From an uncultured Eubacteriales bacterium (GTDB taxonomy: Bacteria; Bacillota; Clostridia; Christensenellales; Aristaeellaceae), in assembly GCA_902799045.1 (NCBI GenBank), contig CADBZH010000010.1, positions 62,001 through 126,000 on the forward strand: a DNA stretch of 64,000 nucleotides, given 5' to 3'. The notes beneath the pieces are model-generated. The model did no database searches and was not told where the DNA came from. It saw only the letters and a program-made list of their open reading frames with translations. Below are positions 18,908 to 25,832 of this stretch, one piece after another; the first letter of the stretch is position 1, and every line of letters begins with the position of its first letter. Made by a program: the position numbers and the translations under genes.

Positions 18908-18936
18908 TTGCATTTTCCGGTTACATCCTGTATAAT
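18908..18936 (+). promoter_or_regulatory. Promoter of LacI-family gene
   Basis: TTGCAT (18908-18913), 17 bp, TATAAT (18931-18936). AGGAAGG lies upstream of the ATG at 18983. Confidence 0.8.
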
Positions 18937-18982
18937 TGTAAAAGAATAAGTGTTGAAACGCTCATAGAGAGGAAGGTGACCC

Positions 18983-19996
18983 ATGGCCGTTGCGATCAGG
19001 GAAGTGGCCGAGAAGTGCGGCCTGCCGATGTATGTGGTGGGCAAGGTTCTGGAGGACTACGCGGCGGTGGACGCCGGGACGCGGGAGAGGATCCTCGCCG
19101 CGGCGCGGGAGCTGGGCTATCCGCTGGAACAGTCCGGCAAGGCGCGACTGACCCACAATCTGGGCGTGCTGTTTGTGGACGAGAGCTACAGCGGCATCAC
19201 GCATCCGTTCTTCGCCTCGATGCTGAACGCCTTCAAGGCGGAGGTGGAGAGGTGCGGCTTCGACATCACCTTCATCAACCACAACATGGGTCTGGATCAC
19301 GCGACCTATCTGGAGCACTGCCGCTATCGCCACGTGGACGGCGTGTGCCTGGCATGCGTGGATTTCTATTCCGACGAGGTGCAGGAGCTGCTGGCGAGCG
19401 AGATTCCCTGCGTTACCGTCGACCATCCCACCGACCGACATGCCTGTGTGCTCTCCGACAACCACGACGGCGTGCAGCGGCTGGTGGAGTTCGCGCTGGA
19501 CAACGGCCACGAGCGCATCGCGTTCATCAGCGGCCAGCAGAATTCCGAGGTCACCGCCACCCGCATCCGCCAGTTCTACGACACCATGAAGGCCCACGGC
19601 CTGCCGGTGCCGGAGGGCTACTTCGTGGAAGGCCGCTACGGCGACGCGGAGGTGGTGCGCGAGATCGTGGGGCGCCTGATGGACCGCGAGGACCGGCCAA
19701 CCTGCATCCTCCTGCCGGACGACACCACCTATTTCGCCGCCCAGGAGGCCATTCGCGAGCGCGAGCTGCGCATCCCGGCGGACGTCTCCGTCGCGGGCTA
19801 CGACGGCATCGGGATGACGCAGTCGCTGCGGCCGCAGCTCACCACCATCCGGCAGGACAGTGCGGAGATGGGGCGCATGGCCGCGGAGCTTCTGATCGAG
19901 CGGCTGGAGCACCCCGAGACTGCCAGGACCGGAAACGTCACTATCCCCGTCGAGCTGATCAAGGGCGGCACGCTGGGCTGGTGCAACAACTGGTAA
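18983..19996 (+). CDS. LacI-family transcriptional regulator
   Basis: A 337-residue repressor: an N-terminal LacI helix-turn-helix (AIREVAEKCGLPMYVVGKVL; the recognition helix departs from the usual VSxxTVSR) and hinge (residues 1-45), then a periplasmic-binding-protein-like effector domain (about 55-330), with LGVLF, ERIAFISG, and VSVAGYDGIG at the usual spacings. It binds a sugar or nucleoside-type effector. No obvious target operon adjoins it: downstream lies convergent murI, so its regulon is probably elsewhere. Confidence 0.9.
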   Translation: MAVAIREVAEKCGLPMYVVGKVLEDYAAVDAGTRERILAAARELGYPLEQSGKARLTHNLGVLFVDESYSGITHPFFASMLNAFKAEVERCGFDITFINHNMGLDHATYLEHCRYRHVDGVCLACVDFYSDEVQELLASEIPCVTVDHPTDRHACVLSDNHDGVQRLVEFALDNGHERIAFISGQQNSEVTATRIRQFYDTMKAHGLPVPEGYFVEGRYGDAEVVREIVGRLMDREDRPTCILLPDDTTYFAAQEAIRERELRIPADVSVAGYDGIGMTQSLRPQLTTIRQDSAEMGRMAAELLIERLEHPETARTGNVTIPVELIKGGTLGWCNNW

Positions 19997-20003
19997 AGGA
20001 AGC

Positions 20004-20035
20004 GGCGCGGGGCCGGCAAATGCCGACCCCGCGCC
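20004..20035. terminator. Shared hairpin between convergent genes
   Basis: GGCGCGGGG(C)CGGC, AAAT loop, GCCG(A)CCCCGCGCC. It lies just after the LacI gene and just after the end of murI on the other strand. No T run, so its strength as a terminator is uncertain. Confidence 0.6.
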
Positions 20036-20045
20036 ATCGTTTGGG

Positions 20046-20804
20046 TCATGAATCCAGCTCCTCCATCAGCGCGCGCATCAGCCGGATGGACTTATCCCCG
20101 CCGGAGCTTTGATACTCCACGCTGCCCTCAGCGCCGCCGGAGCGCAGGCCCCGTTCCTCCAGCAGGGACTTGAGGCGCTGGGCCGTGCCGTCCAGGCCGT
20201 CGAAGATTTGCGCCCGGGGGAATAGCCGCGCGACGGGCTCCCGCAGGAAGGGGAAGTGGGTGCAGCCCAGCACAATGGCGTCGATCTGGCTGTCCCGATA
20301 GGGCTTCAGCAGCTTCTCCACCTGGGCGCGCGCCTCCGGGGAGCGGCTCCTGCCGCTCTCCACCAGCTCCACCAGCCCTTCGCCCACCACGCAGATCACG
20401 TCGCTGCCGTACTGGGCCATCAGGCGTTCGAACTTGGACAGCCGCAGAGTCGCGTCCGTCGCCAGCACGATCACCTGGCCGCCGTGGCGCGCGAAGTGGG
20501 CCGGCTTCAGCGCCGGCTCCATGCCCACGATGGGCAGCTCCGGCCGCTGGGCGCGGATGATCTCCGCATAGGCGGAGGTGGCGGTGTTGCAGGCGATCAC
20601 CACGGCCTTCACGTCGCGCTCCAGCAGCTTCGCGATGCCCGCCGCGCTCAGCCGGCGGATCTCCTCCAGGGGGCGCGGGCCGTAGGGCGCGTTTTTGTTG
20701 TCGCCATAGAACAGAAAATGCTCGTTGGGCAGCAGCCTGCGCGCCGTGTGCAGCACGCTGATGCCGCCCACGCCGCTGTCAAAAAAGCCAATCAGGTCAT
20801 TCAT
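20046..20804 (-). CDS. murI: Glutamate racemase
   Basis: A 252-residue enzyme that interconverts L- and D-glutamate to supply D-Glu for peptidoglycan. It has both catalytic cysteines in their family motifs, Cys72 in ACNTATS and Cys181 in GCTHFPF, plus the N-terminal FFDSGVGG with Asp9. The length matches the family. It begins a group on the minus strand with genes at 20837 and 21874 lying upstream; the 32-base gap suggests co-transcription. Confidence 0.96.
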   Translation of the reverse strand: MNDLIGFFDSGVGGISVLHTARRLLPNEHFLFYGDNKNAPYGPRPLEEIRRLSAAGIAKLLERDVKAVVIACNTATSAYAEIIRAQRPELPIVGMEPALKPAHFARHGGQVIVLATDATLRLSKFERLMAQYGSDVICVVGEGLVELVESGRSRSPEARAQVEKLLKPYRDSQIDAIVLGCTHFPFLREPVARLFPRAQIFDGLDGTAQRLKSLLEERGLRSGGAEGSVEYQSSGGDKSIRLMRALMEELDS

Positions 20805-20836
20805 GTTGAACTCCCGTCGCGTTCCATAATAGATGT

Positions 20837-21877
20837 TCAGCGCAGCAGCGCGTGCAGATCCTCGATCAGGCGATCAACGTCCGTCTGGCGCGTGGCCCAA
20901 CTGGTGCAGAAGCGCACGGCGGTGTGGTCGGCGTCCACGGCCTGGATCGTGGCGTAGCTGTACTTCTGCGAGAGCAGAGGCAGCACCACGTTCGGCAGGA
21001 TCGGGAACTGCTGGTTGGTGGGGCTGTCCACCAGGAAGGGCACGCGCAGGTCCGTGAACGCGGCCTTCAGCTGCATCGCCAGCACGATGGCATGGCGGCT
21101 CAGCTCCATGTACAGCCCGTCCTTCAGCATCTCTTCAAACTGGATGCCCAGCAGCCGGCCCTTCGCCAGCATGCCGCCGCGCTGCTTGATCATGTAGCGG
21201 AAATTCTGCTTAAGCCGCGGGTTGCGGATCACCACGGCCTCGCCGAACAGCAGGCCCTGCTTGGTGCCGCCGATGGAGAACACGTCGCACACCCGCGCCA
21301 GGAACGGCAGATCCAGCGTGTTGCCCGGCGCCGCCAAGCCGTAGCCCAGCCGCGCACCGTCCAGATACATAAGGAGGTTCCACTCGTCGCACACGCCGCG
21401 GAGGGCCTGCAGCTCGTCGCGGCTGTAGAGCGTCCCCACCTCGGTGGGGTTGGAGAGGTACACCGCCCCGGGCATCACCATATGTTCGTGGGATTCGTCG
21501 GAGAAGTGGAGGCGGCAGCACTCGGAGACCTGGCCCGCGTCCAGCTTGCCGTCGCGGTTTGGCAGGGCGATCACCTTGTGGCCGCCCGCCTCGATGGCGC
21601 CGGATTCGTGCACGGCGATGTGGCCGGTGTCCGCGCTGACGACGCCCTGATAGGGCAGCAGCGCCGCCGTTAAAACCGTGGCGTTGGTCTGGGTGCCGCC
21701 CACCAGGAACTGCACGTCCGCGTCCGGCGCGCCGCACAGGCGGCGGATGGTGTTCCGGGCCTGCTCGCAGAAGCGATCCTCGCCATAGCCGGGGGTCTGC
21801 GCCATGTTGGTGTCCGACAGGCGATCCAGGATCCTCGGATGCGCGCCCTCCAGATAGTCACTGTTGAAGCGAATCAT
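20837..21877 (-). CDS. Low-specificity L-threonine aldolase-family PLP enzyme
   Basis: A 346-residue fold-type I PLP enzyme. It has the aldolase-family motifs HIAVHESGA (His86/His90), YLDGARLG (Asp173 for the PLP nitrogen) and SIGGTKQGLL with Schiff-base Lys206. These enzymes cleave L-threonine or L-allo-threonine to glycine and acetaldehyde; stereo-preference cannot be told here. The ATG overlaps the stop of the DUF523 gene by four bases (21874-21877), so the two are translationally coupled. Confidence 0.9.
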   Translation of the reverse strand: MIRFNSDYLEGAHPRILDRLSDTNMAQTPGYGEDRFCEQARNTIRRLCGAPDADVQFLVGGTQTNATVLTAALLPYQGVVSADTGHIAVHESGAIEAGGHKVIALPNRDGKLDAGQVSECCRLHFSDESHEHMVMPGAVYLSNPTEVGTLYSRDELQALRGVCDEWNLLMYLDGARLGYGLAAPGNTLDLPFLARVCDVFSIGGTKQGLLFGEAVVIRNPRLKQNFRYMIKQRGGMLAKGRLLGIQFEEMLKDGLYMELSRHAIVLAMQLKAAFTDLRVPFLVDSPTNQQFPILPNVVLPLLSQKYSYATIQAVDADHTAVRFCTSWATRQTDVDRLIEDLHALLR

Positions 21878-22329
21878 AGGTCATTTCCTTTCAGCTTTTC
21901 AAACAGCTCGTCCAGCTGTGTCTCGTCGAATATTTCGATGCCCGCGCCGCGAAGCGCCTCCGCAGCGACGCCCGCGCCCGGGACGATCCTTCCGGTGAAG
22001 CTGCCGTCGTAGATTTCCCGGTTCCCGCAGGAGGGGCTTCGCGCCTTCATCAGCGCAAACCGGACCCCGTACAGCTTCGCCAGCCGCAGCGCTTCCTCCG
22101 CGCCGCGATGAAAGGCGTCGGTCACGTCCGCGCCGTCCCGGCTGCATACGCGCCTGTCGACGCGCTCGGAGGGCACGCGGGGCGTGGACAGCCCGCCCAG
22201 CTGCTCCGGGCAGACGGGGATCGGCTCGCAGCGCTCCAGCAAGGCCTGCAATCGCGAAACGCCCTGGGCCTTGCCGTCGTAGCGGCAGGACACGCCCAGC
22301 AGGCATGCGCTCACCAGCACCCGTTCCAT
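21874..22329 (-). CDS. DUF523 family protein
   Basis: A 151-residue protein with the DUF523 signature: VSACLLGVSCRYDG at the N-terminus, CPEQLGGLSTPR in the middle and KARSPSCG near residue 115. Three conserved Cys-containing motifs suggest a metal or Fe-S site, but the molecular function of the family is not established. The ATG at 22327-22329 is preferred over longer upstream frames because GGGAGGAGA precedes it and the family motif begins at residue 6. It is first in the run leading to the threonine aldolase and murI. Confidence 0.85.
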   Translation of the reverse strand: MERVLVSACLLGVSCRYDGKAQGVSRLQALLERCEPIPVCPEQLGGLSTPRVPSERVDRRVCSRDGADVTDAFHRGAEEALRLAKLYGVRFALMKARSPSCGNREIYDGSFTGRIVPGAGVAAEALRGAGIEIFDETQLDELFEKLKGNDL

Positions 22330-22392
22330 GCCGTCTCCTCCCTCCCACACCAGTTTAGCATGGATTGGCGGGTTTGTAAATGGAAAGATGGC

Positions 22393-22422
22393 TTTACAAC
22401 GGGGTGGATTCGATGCTATAAT
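22393..22422 (+). promoter_or_regulatory. Promoter of GNAT gene
   Basis: TTTACA (22393-22398), 18 bp, TATAAT (22417-22422), with the start codon 28 bases after the -10. Confidence 0.78.
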
Positions 22423-22449
22423 ACCCAAAAACCGACAGGAGCGCTGGAC

Positions 22450-22980
22450 ATGGCCAATGAACAAACCCTCTTCCGACGCGCGCGGGTGGAGGACATCGAC
22501 GAGATCATGCGCGTGGTGAGCGAGGCGCGCGCCTTCATGCGCGGGCTGGGGATCGACCAGTGGCAGGACGGCTACCCGGAGCGGGAGCTGCTGCTGGAGG
22601 ACATTGAGATCGGGCAGCTGTACGTGTTCGAGGAGCATGGGCGCGTTCGCGCCATGGCGGCGCTGTCGCTGCTGCCGGAGCCGGTGTACGACGCCATCGA
22701 CGGGGCCTGGCGCACCGGGCCGGGGGAGAGGTACCTCACGATCCACCGCATGGCCCTGGACGACGCCAGCCGCGGCAAGGGCCTGGCGGGCGCCATGGCG
22801 CTTGAGGCCGAGCGCCTTGCCCGCGAAAACGGCTGCGCCAGCGTCCGCGCGGACACCCATCGGGGAAATGCGGCCATGAGGCGCTTCCTCCAGAAGCGCG
22901 GCTTTGAGAATTGCGGCCTGGTCTGCTACTCCGTCAAGACCGGCGACCCGCTGCGCGTGGCCTACGAGAAGCACCTCTAA
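22450..22980 (+). CDS. GNAT-family N-acetyltransferase
   Basis: A 176-residue single-domain acetyltransferase. The acetyl-CoA loop reads DDASRGKGLAGAM (R/Q-x-x-G-x-G/A pattern, about residues 99-111), preceded by IHRMALDD, and followed by the RADTHRGNAAMRRFLQKRGF helix-and-turn typical of motif B. The acceptor substrate is unknown. It has its own promoter and is divergent from the DUF523 operon, with AGGAG upstream. Confidence 0.9.
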   Translation: MANEQTLFRRARVEDIDEIMRVVSEARAFMRGLGIDQWQDGYPERELLLEDIEIGQLYVFEEHGRVRAMAALSLLPEPVYDAIDGAWRTGPGERYLTIHRMALDDASRGKGLAGAMALEAERLARENGCASVRADTHRGNAAMRRFLQKRGFENCGLVCYSVKTGDPLRVAYEKHL

Positions 22981-23033
22981 TGTAAATATAAGAATTCTTT
23001 TGTTAAAAAGGATAAATTTCAGTAAAAAACCTG

Positions 23034-23062
23034 TTGACAAACGGTTTTTCGTGTGGTATTAT
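23034..23062 (+). promoter_or_regulatory. Strong promoter of the structured RNA gene
   Basis: TTGACA (23034-23039), 17 bp, TATTAT (23057-23062). Transcription should start near 23069. Confidence 0.9.
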
Positions 23063-23068
23063 ATACCC

Positions 23069-23366
23069 AGAAAGAGGGAGAACACAGAAACCTCTTCGGA
23101 GATAGCAGATCTCCAATCAAACAGAACGGGAGGCGATGCCATTGTACTATAGCGAAGCACAGTCCTTGGCCTGCATTTCCCGAAGGATTCGTAAATGACA
23201 ATTCATCGGGACCGGATTTCAAGTGAAGCACAGGTCATCATGTGAAGTGGAAATGATTGCTCACGGGAAATGCAGGCACCCTTTGATACTCCGGGCAGGG
23301 AGTTTCAAATAGAAAAACTCAATACAGGTTCCAAGTCCCGCCGGCAGCAGATGCCGGCGGGTTTTT
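23069..23366 (+). ncRNA. Probable stand-alone structured RNA, about 300 nt, class not identified
   Basis: It is bounded by a near-consensus promoter and a strong intrinsic terminator, with no sensible open frame. Visible helices: AAGAGG/CCTCTT, GGAGAT/ATCTCC, a perfect 13-bp stem CCTGCATTTCCCG/CGGGAAATGCAGG enclosing about 85 bases, ACTCC/GGAGT, GAGTTT/AAACTC, then the terminator. The following gene has its own promoter, so this looks like an independent RNA rather than a riboswitch. I looked for tmRNA, RNase P, SRP, T-box and common riboswitch signatures and recognised none; a divergent 6S RNA or another clostridial RNA class remains possible. Confidence 0.7.
23337..23366 (+). terminator. 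Intrinsic terminator of the RNA gene
   Basis: CCCGCCGGCA / TGCCGGCGGG stem with a five-base loop and a TTTTT tail. Confidence 0.93.
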
Positions 23367-23439
23367 GCGCCCAAGACCGCGCCTTGAGCGCAGAATATGA
23401 CGCGATTCGCGCGAAATGGGTCCGTTTTTGCGCCGCGTA

Positions 23440-23468
23440 TGGACTTTTCTTTCCGCCGCCCCTATAAT
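23440..23468 (+). promoter_or_regulatory. Promoter of small secreted protein gene
   Basis: TGGACT (23440-23445), 17 bp, TATAAT (23463-23468). Confidence 0.75.
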
Positions 23469-23519
23469 ACAATCAAACATTATGATCCGACCAAACCGAC
23501 CGGGAAGGGAGCGATCCAC

Positions 23520-24083
23520 GTGAAAAAACAGCGCGTCCTCGCGGCGCTTCTGGCGCTTGTGCTGATGCTGACCGCCGCGGCTTTCGCGGAAGCGGAGGAG
23601 GATTTTGGCTTTGACTTCGACGACGAGGGCTACACCGGCGAATGGATGCTGATCGACGCGCTGGGGCTGGAGCTGTGCCTGCCCGACGGCTGGTCGAGAA
23701 CGGACCCGGAGGCAGGCGCGGACTTTGCCGCCGCGAAGGACGACGGTGCGGCGCGGCTTGAGATCCGCGTGGCGGACCAGTCGGTGGAGGACATGGTGGC
23801 CTGGGGCGACGCGCACCTGGAGAGCTATGAGATCGATGACTCCGGCTTCTTTGATACGCTGGTGGTCGAGGAGGCGCAGGCCGTTCAAATCTACCGGCTC
23901 GACGGGGACGGGCAGGTGCTGGCCTATGCGTTCACCCGCGATTCCGCCGACGCGCTGAGCGCGGATTTTGCCCTGGAGATCGTGGACAGCGTGAACGAGG
24001 CCTGGATCGACGAGGGCGATTCCCTCGAGGATGAGGCAGACCTCCTTGCGGAGCTGGAGGCGCTGGTGGCCGCCGACGATTGA
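23520..24083 (+). CDS. Small secreted acidic protein of unknown function
   Basis: A 187-residue protein beginning at GTG 23520, preceded by AAGGAG. The signal peptide is VKKQRVLAALLALVLMLTAAAFA with cleavage near residue 23. The mature part is strongly acidic (FGFDFDDEG; C-terminal DSLEDEADLLAEL). The central LCLPDGWS ... VVEEAQAVQIYRLDG resembles short secreted clostridial proteins that share an 'LPDGW' motif, but I recognise no named family. An upstream in-frame ATG at 23397 is rejected because it precedes the promoter. Confidence 0.7.
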   Translation: MKKQRVLAALLALVLMLTAAAFAEAEEDFGFDFDDEGYTGEWMLIDALGLELCLPDGWSRTDPEAGADFAAAKDDGAARLEIRVADQSVEDMVAWGDAHLESYEIDDSGFFDTLVVEEAQAVQIYRLDGDGQVLAYAFTRDSADALSADFALEIVDSVNEAWIDEGDSLEDEADLLAELEALVAADD

Positions 24084-24107
24084 TCGTTTCGGGCGCTTTC
24101 TATCTTA

Positions 24108-24293
24108 TACTAGAGTGTGTTTCTAAAGTCGAGGATGTGCAGTTTCGAGGGTATCAGGCTGCATTTCAAGGCGCTTTTCCGAAGGCTTACTGGCTGCAAG
24201 TCGAGACGATGCGCTGCATCGCCTCCCTCCGCTCTGCTTAGGCAGAACGAAAAATCCGCTCCGCATATGTTCACTTTTAGATTGAGTTTAGTA
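24108..24293. mobile_element. R2-type MITE-like element, copy c (186 bp)
   Basis: Left end TACTAGAGTGTGTTTCTAAA, right end TTAGATTGAGTTTAGTA, so the termini are imperfect inverted repeats of the TACTA...TCTAA type. The left half matches copies a, b and d. The right half (gatgcgctgcatcgcctcc, cagaacgaaaaatccgctcc) matches the element at 9834-9993. It fills most of the 329-base gap before the tRNA cluster. Confidence 0.82.
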
Positions 24294-24344
24294 TTAAAAC
24301 ACACGACAATGATCGGTTAACGCAAAAAAAGCCGTTCAAAGGTA

Positions 24345-24373
24345 TTGACAAACGCCGGAATTTGTTGTATTAT
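24345..24373 (+). promoter_or_regulatory. Promoter of tRNA cluster
   Basis: TTGACA (24345-24350), 17 bp, TATTAT (24368-24373), 40 bases before the first tRNA. It is the same -35/-10 pair as the RNA gene at 23034. Confidence 0.9.
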
Positions 24374-24412
24374 ATTTCATGTCGCCGCGAGAAGGCGGTA
24401 TGTGGAACAATT

Positions 24413-24488
24413 GGGAGCATAGCTCAGCTGGGAGAGCATTTGCCTTACAAGCAAAGGGTCACAGGTTCGAGCCCTGTTGTTCCCACCA
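24413..24488 (+). tRNA. tRNA-Val (anticodon TAC)
   Basis: A 76-base cloverleaf with acceptor GGGAGCA / TGTTCCC, anticodon loop CTTACAA, T-loop GGTTCGAGCC, and an encoded CCA end. First of five tRNAs in one transcript. Confidence 0.96.
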
Positions 24489-24492
24489 ATGT

Positions 24493-24569
24493 GGTGCGGT
24501 AGTTCAGTTGGTTAGAATGCCAGCCTGTCACGCTGGAGGTCGAGGGTTCGAGCCCCTTCCGCATCGCCA
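24493..24569 (+). tRNA. tRNA-Asp (anticodon GTC)
   Basis: A 77-base cloverleaf with acceptor GGTGCGG / CCGCATC, anticodon loop CTGTCAC, T-loop TTCGAGC, and an encoded GCCA end. Confidence 0.96.
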
Positions 24570-24572
24570 TTT

Positions 24573-24648
24573 GCCCAGGTAGCTCAGTCGGTAGAGCAGT
24601 AGACTGAAAATCTACGTGTCGATGGTTCGATTCCGTCCCTGGGCACCA
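24573..24648 (+). tRNA. tRNA-Phe (anticodon GAA)
   Basis: A 76-base cloverleaf with acceptor GCCCAGG / CCTGGGC, anticodon loop CTGAAAA, T-loop GGTTCGATTCC, and an encoded ACCA end. Confidence 0.96.
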
Positions 24649-24651
24649 TTT

Positions 24652-24727
24652 GCGGTAGTAGCTCAGTTGGTAGAGCGCCACCTTGCCAAGGTGGAGGTCG
24701 CGAGTCCGAGTCTCGTCTACCGCTCCA
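24652..24727 (+). tRNA. tRNA-Gly (anticodon GCC)
   Basis: A 76-base cloverleaf with acceptor GCGGTAG / CTACCGC, anticodon loop TTGCCAA, and an encoded TCCA end. A spacer with the hairpin CGGCGAACGC / GCGTTCGCCG (about 24735-24757) separates it from tRNA-Cys and may guide processing. Confidence 0.95.
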
Positions 24728-24762
24728 TTTTTTACGGCGAACGCCTGCGTTCGCCGCAATTT

Positions 24763-24837
24763 GGTGCCATAGCCAAGTGGTAAGGCAAAGGTCTGCAAAA
24801 CCTTCATTCCCCGGTCCGAATCCGGGTGGCACCTCCA
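24763..24837 (+). tRNA. tRNA-Cys (anticodon GCA)
   Basis: A 75-base cloverleaf with acceptor GGTGCCA / TGGCACC, anticodon loop TCTGCAAAA, T-loop GGTCCGAATCC, and an encoded TCCA end. Confidence 0.95.
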
Positions 24838-24838
24838 C

Positions 24839-24866
24839 AACCTGCTGCGAAAGCGGCAGGTTTTTT
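24839..24866 (+). terminator. Intrinsic terminator of tRNA operon
   Basis: AACCTGCTGC-GAAA-GCGGCAGGTT stem-loop followed by TTTT. Confidence 0.92.
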
Positions 24867-24868
24867 GA

Positions 24869-24910
24869 TTAAAACAGACCGAAGTCTTTAAAGACTTCGG
24901 TCTGTTTTAA
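24869..24910. terminator. Perfect bidirectional terminator hairpin
   Basis: A self-complementary hairpin with arms TTAAAACAGACCGAAGTC and GACTTCGGTCTGTTTTAA. A-rich and T-rich ends make it work in both directions, including for the zinc-ribbon gene that ends within it. A near copy closes the DUF4867 gene at 59807. Confidence 0.9.
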
Positions 24911-25167
24911 TCCGTCCACTGATCGTCGCCCCACTTGTCGGGGGAGGGGTCCTTTTCCGGACCCTCGTCGGGATCGTCGAAGGCGGTGAAGATATCCTGC
25001 ATCAGCTGGGTGTTGAACACCAGGTCCTTCAGCCCCTTGCGGCTGACGACGCTGTCGGTGCCGAGACAGGCCTTGCAGCGATAACCGCAGTTGGGGCAGA
25101 CGCAGCCCAGCTCCAGCCCTTCGGACTGGTTCATATAGGTGTCACACACATGGCAGCTGCAGCGCAT
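24907..25167 (-). CDS. Small zinc-ribbon-like protein, function unknown
   Basis: An 86-residue protein with seven cysteines in its first 35 residues (MRCSCHVCDTYM, CVCPNCG, CKAC), enough for one or two treble-clef or ribbon zinc sites, followed by an acidic, proline-containing tail (DDPDEGPEKDPSPD). No named family was recognised. The ATG at 25167 lies 14 bases after the Nudix gene, with GGGAGG upstream, so the two form an operon. Confidence 0.7.
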   Translation of the reverse strand: MRCSCHVCDTYMNQSEGLELGCVCPNCGYRCKACLGTDSVVSRKGLKDLVFNTQLMQDIFTAFDDPDEGPEKDPSPDKWGDDQWTD

Positions 25168-25181
25168 ATTGTAGCCTCCCG

Positions 25182-25652
25182 TCAGATTTCCAGCGGCATG
25201 CCGTCCAGCGAGGCGCTTTCCAGCGTCTCGCCGCGATAATTGAGGGTGAGGTCGAAGAAATCCTCGCGGGTGTCCAACAGCCGGAGGAAGATCCTGTCGC
25301 CCTCCCAGAGGGTCAGGCGCAGCAGATCGCCCTTGTCGATCCAGGCGAGGTCGCCCTCGTCGCAATCGATGATCTCGCCGGTGAAGCGGCTGGCGCTGAA
25401 CAGGTGCATGTCCTCGTCCTCGTATTCGTCCGAGCGGAAGCGCACGATGCCGCGATAGGCGCAGTCGGAAAGCCGGAGCCCCGTCTCCTCCCATACCTCG
25501 CGCAGCACGCAATCCTGAGGGGTCTCATCCGCTTCGATGTGGCCGCCGATGCCAACCCACTTGTCGTGGTTGTAGTCATTCGCCTTTTTGGTGCGGTGCA
25601 GCATCAGGTATTGATGATCGCGTTCGATGTAGCACAGCGTGGTCTGTTTCAT
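25182..25652 (-). CDS. Nudix hydrolase (8-oxo-dGTP diphosphatase / MutT-like)
   Basis: A 156-residue protein with an intact Nudix box spanning about residues 37-59 (GGHIEADETP ... REVWEETGL), the site that binds Mg2+ and hydrolyses nucleoside diphosphate-X bonds. The N-terminus (TLCYIERDHQYLMLHRTKK) is that of the 8-oxo-dGTP diphosphatase group of Firmicutes. It is first gene of a two-gene operon. Confidence 0.92.
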   Translation of the reverse strand: MKQTTLCYIERDHQYLMLHRTKKANDYNHDKWVGIGGHIEADETPQDCVLREVWEETGLRLSDCAYRGIVRFRSDEYEDEDMHLFSASRFTGEIIDCDEGDLAWIDKGDLLRLTLWEGDRIFLRLLDTREDFFDLTLNYRGETLESASLDGMPLEI

Positions 25653-25682
25653 AGAATCCTCTCCATGGGGGTTATTGGATCA

Positions 25683-25711
25683 ATTATAGCACATTATAGG
25701 CAAATTTGCAA
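25683..25711 (-). promoter_or_regulatory. Promoter of Nudix operon
   Basis: On the minus strand TTGCAA (25711-25706), 17 bp, TATAAT (25688-25683). A second TATAAT ten bases upstream is an alternative -10. Confidence 0.7.
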
Positions 25712-25832
25712 ACTGTCTTTCAAAATGGTTACAGAATGGCTACAAATGGCAAACACCCCGGCGCAAAATCGGAAAAATTAACCTTGTCGGACTATAATAT
25801 TATCAGATATTTATGCGATTTCGGAGGCAAGC

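Noticed and set aside
22330-23040. N-terminal extension of the DUF523 protein
   Set aside because: It runs antisense through the whole GNAT gene; the family motif and a good ribosome site place the start at 22329.
23069-23366. T-box, tmRNA, RNase P or SRP RNA
   Set aside because: No AGGGTGG(N)ACCGCG-type T-box sequence, no tRNA-like end, no conserved RNase P core and no SRP GGAA/GCAG loop were recognised. The following gene has its own promoter.
24735-24757. Separate terminator inside the tRNA cluster
   Set aside because: The hairpin between tRNA-Gly and tRNA-Cys has no T run, and tRNA-Cys has no promoter of its own; a spacer or processing element is more likely.
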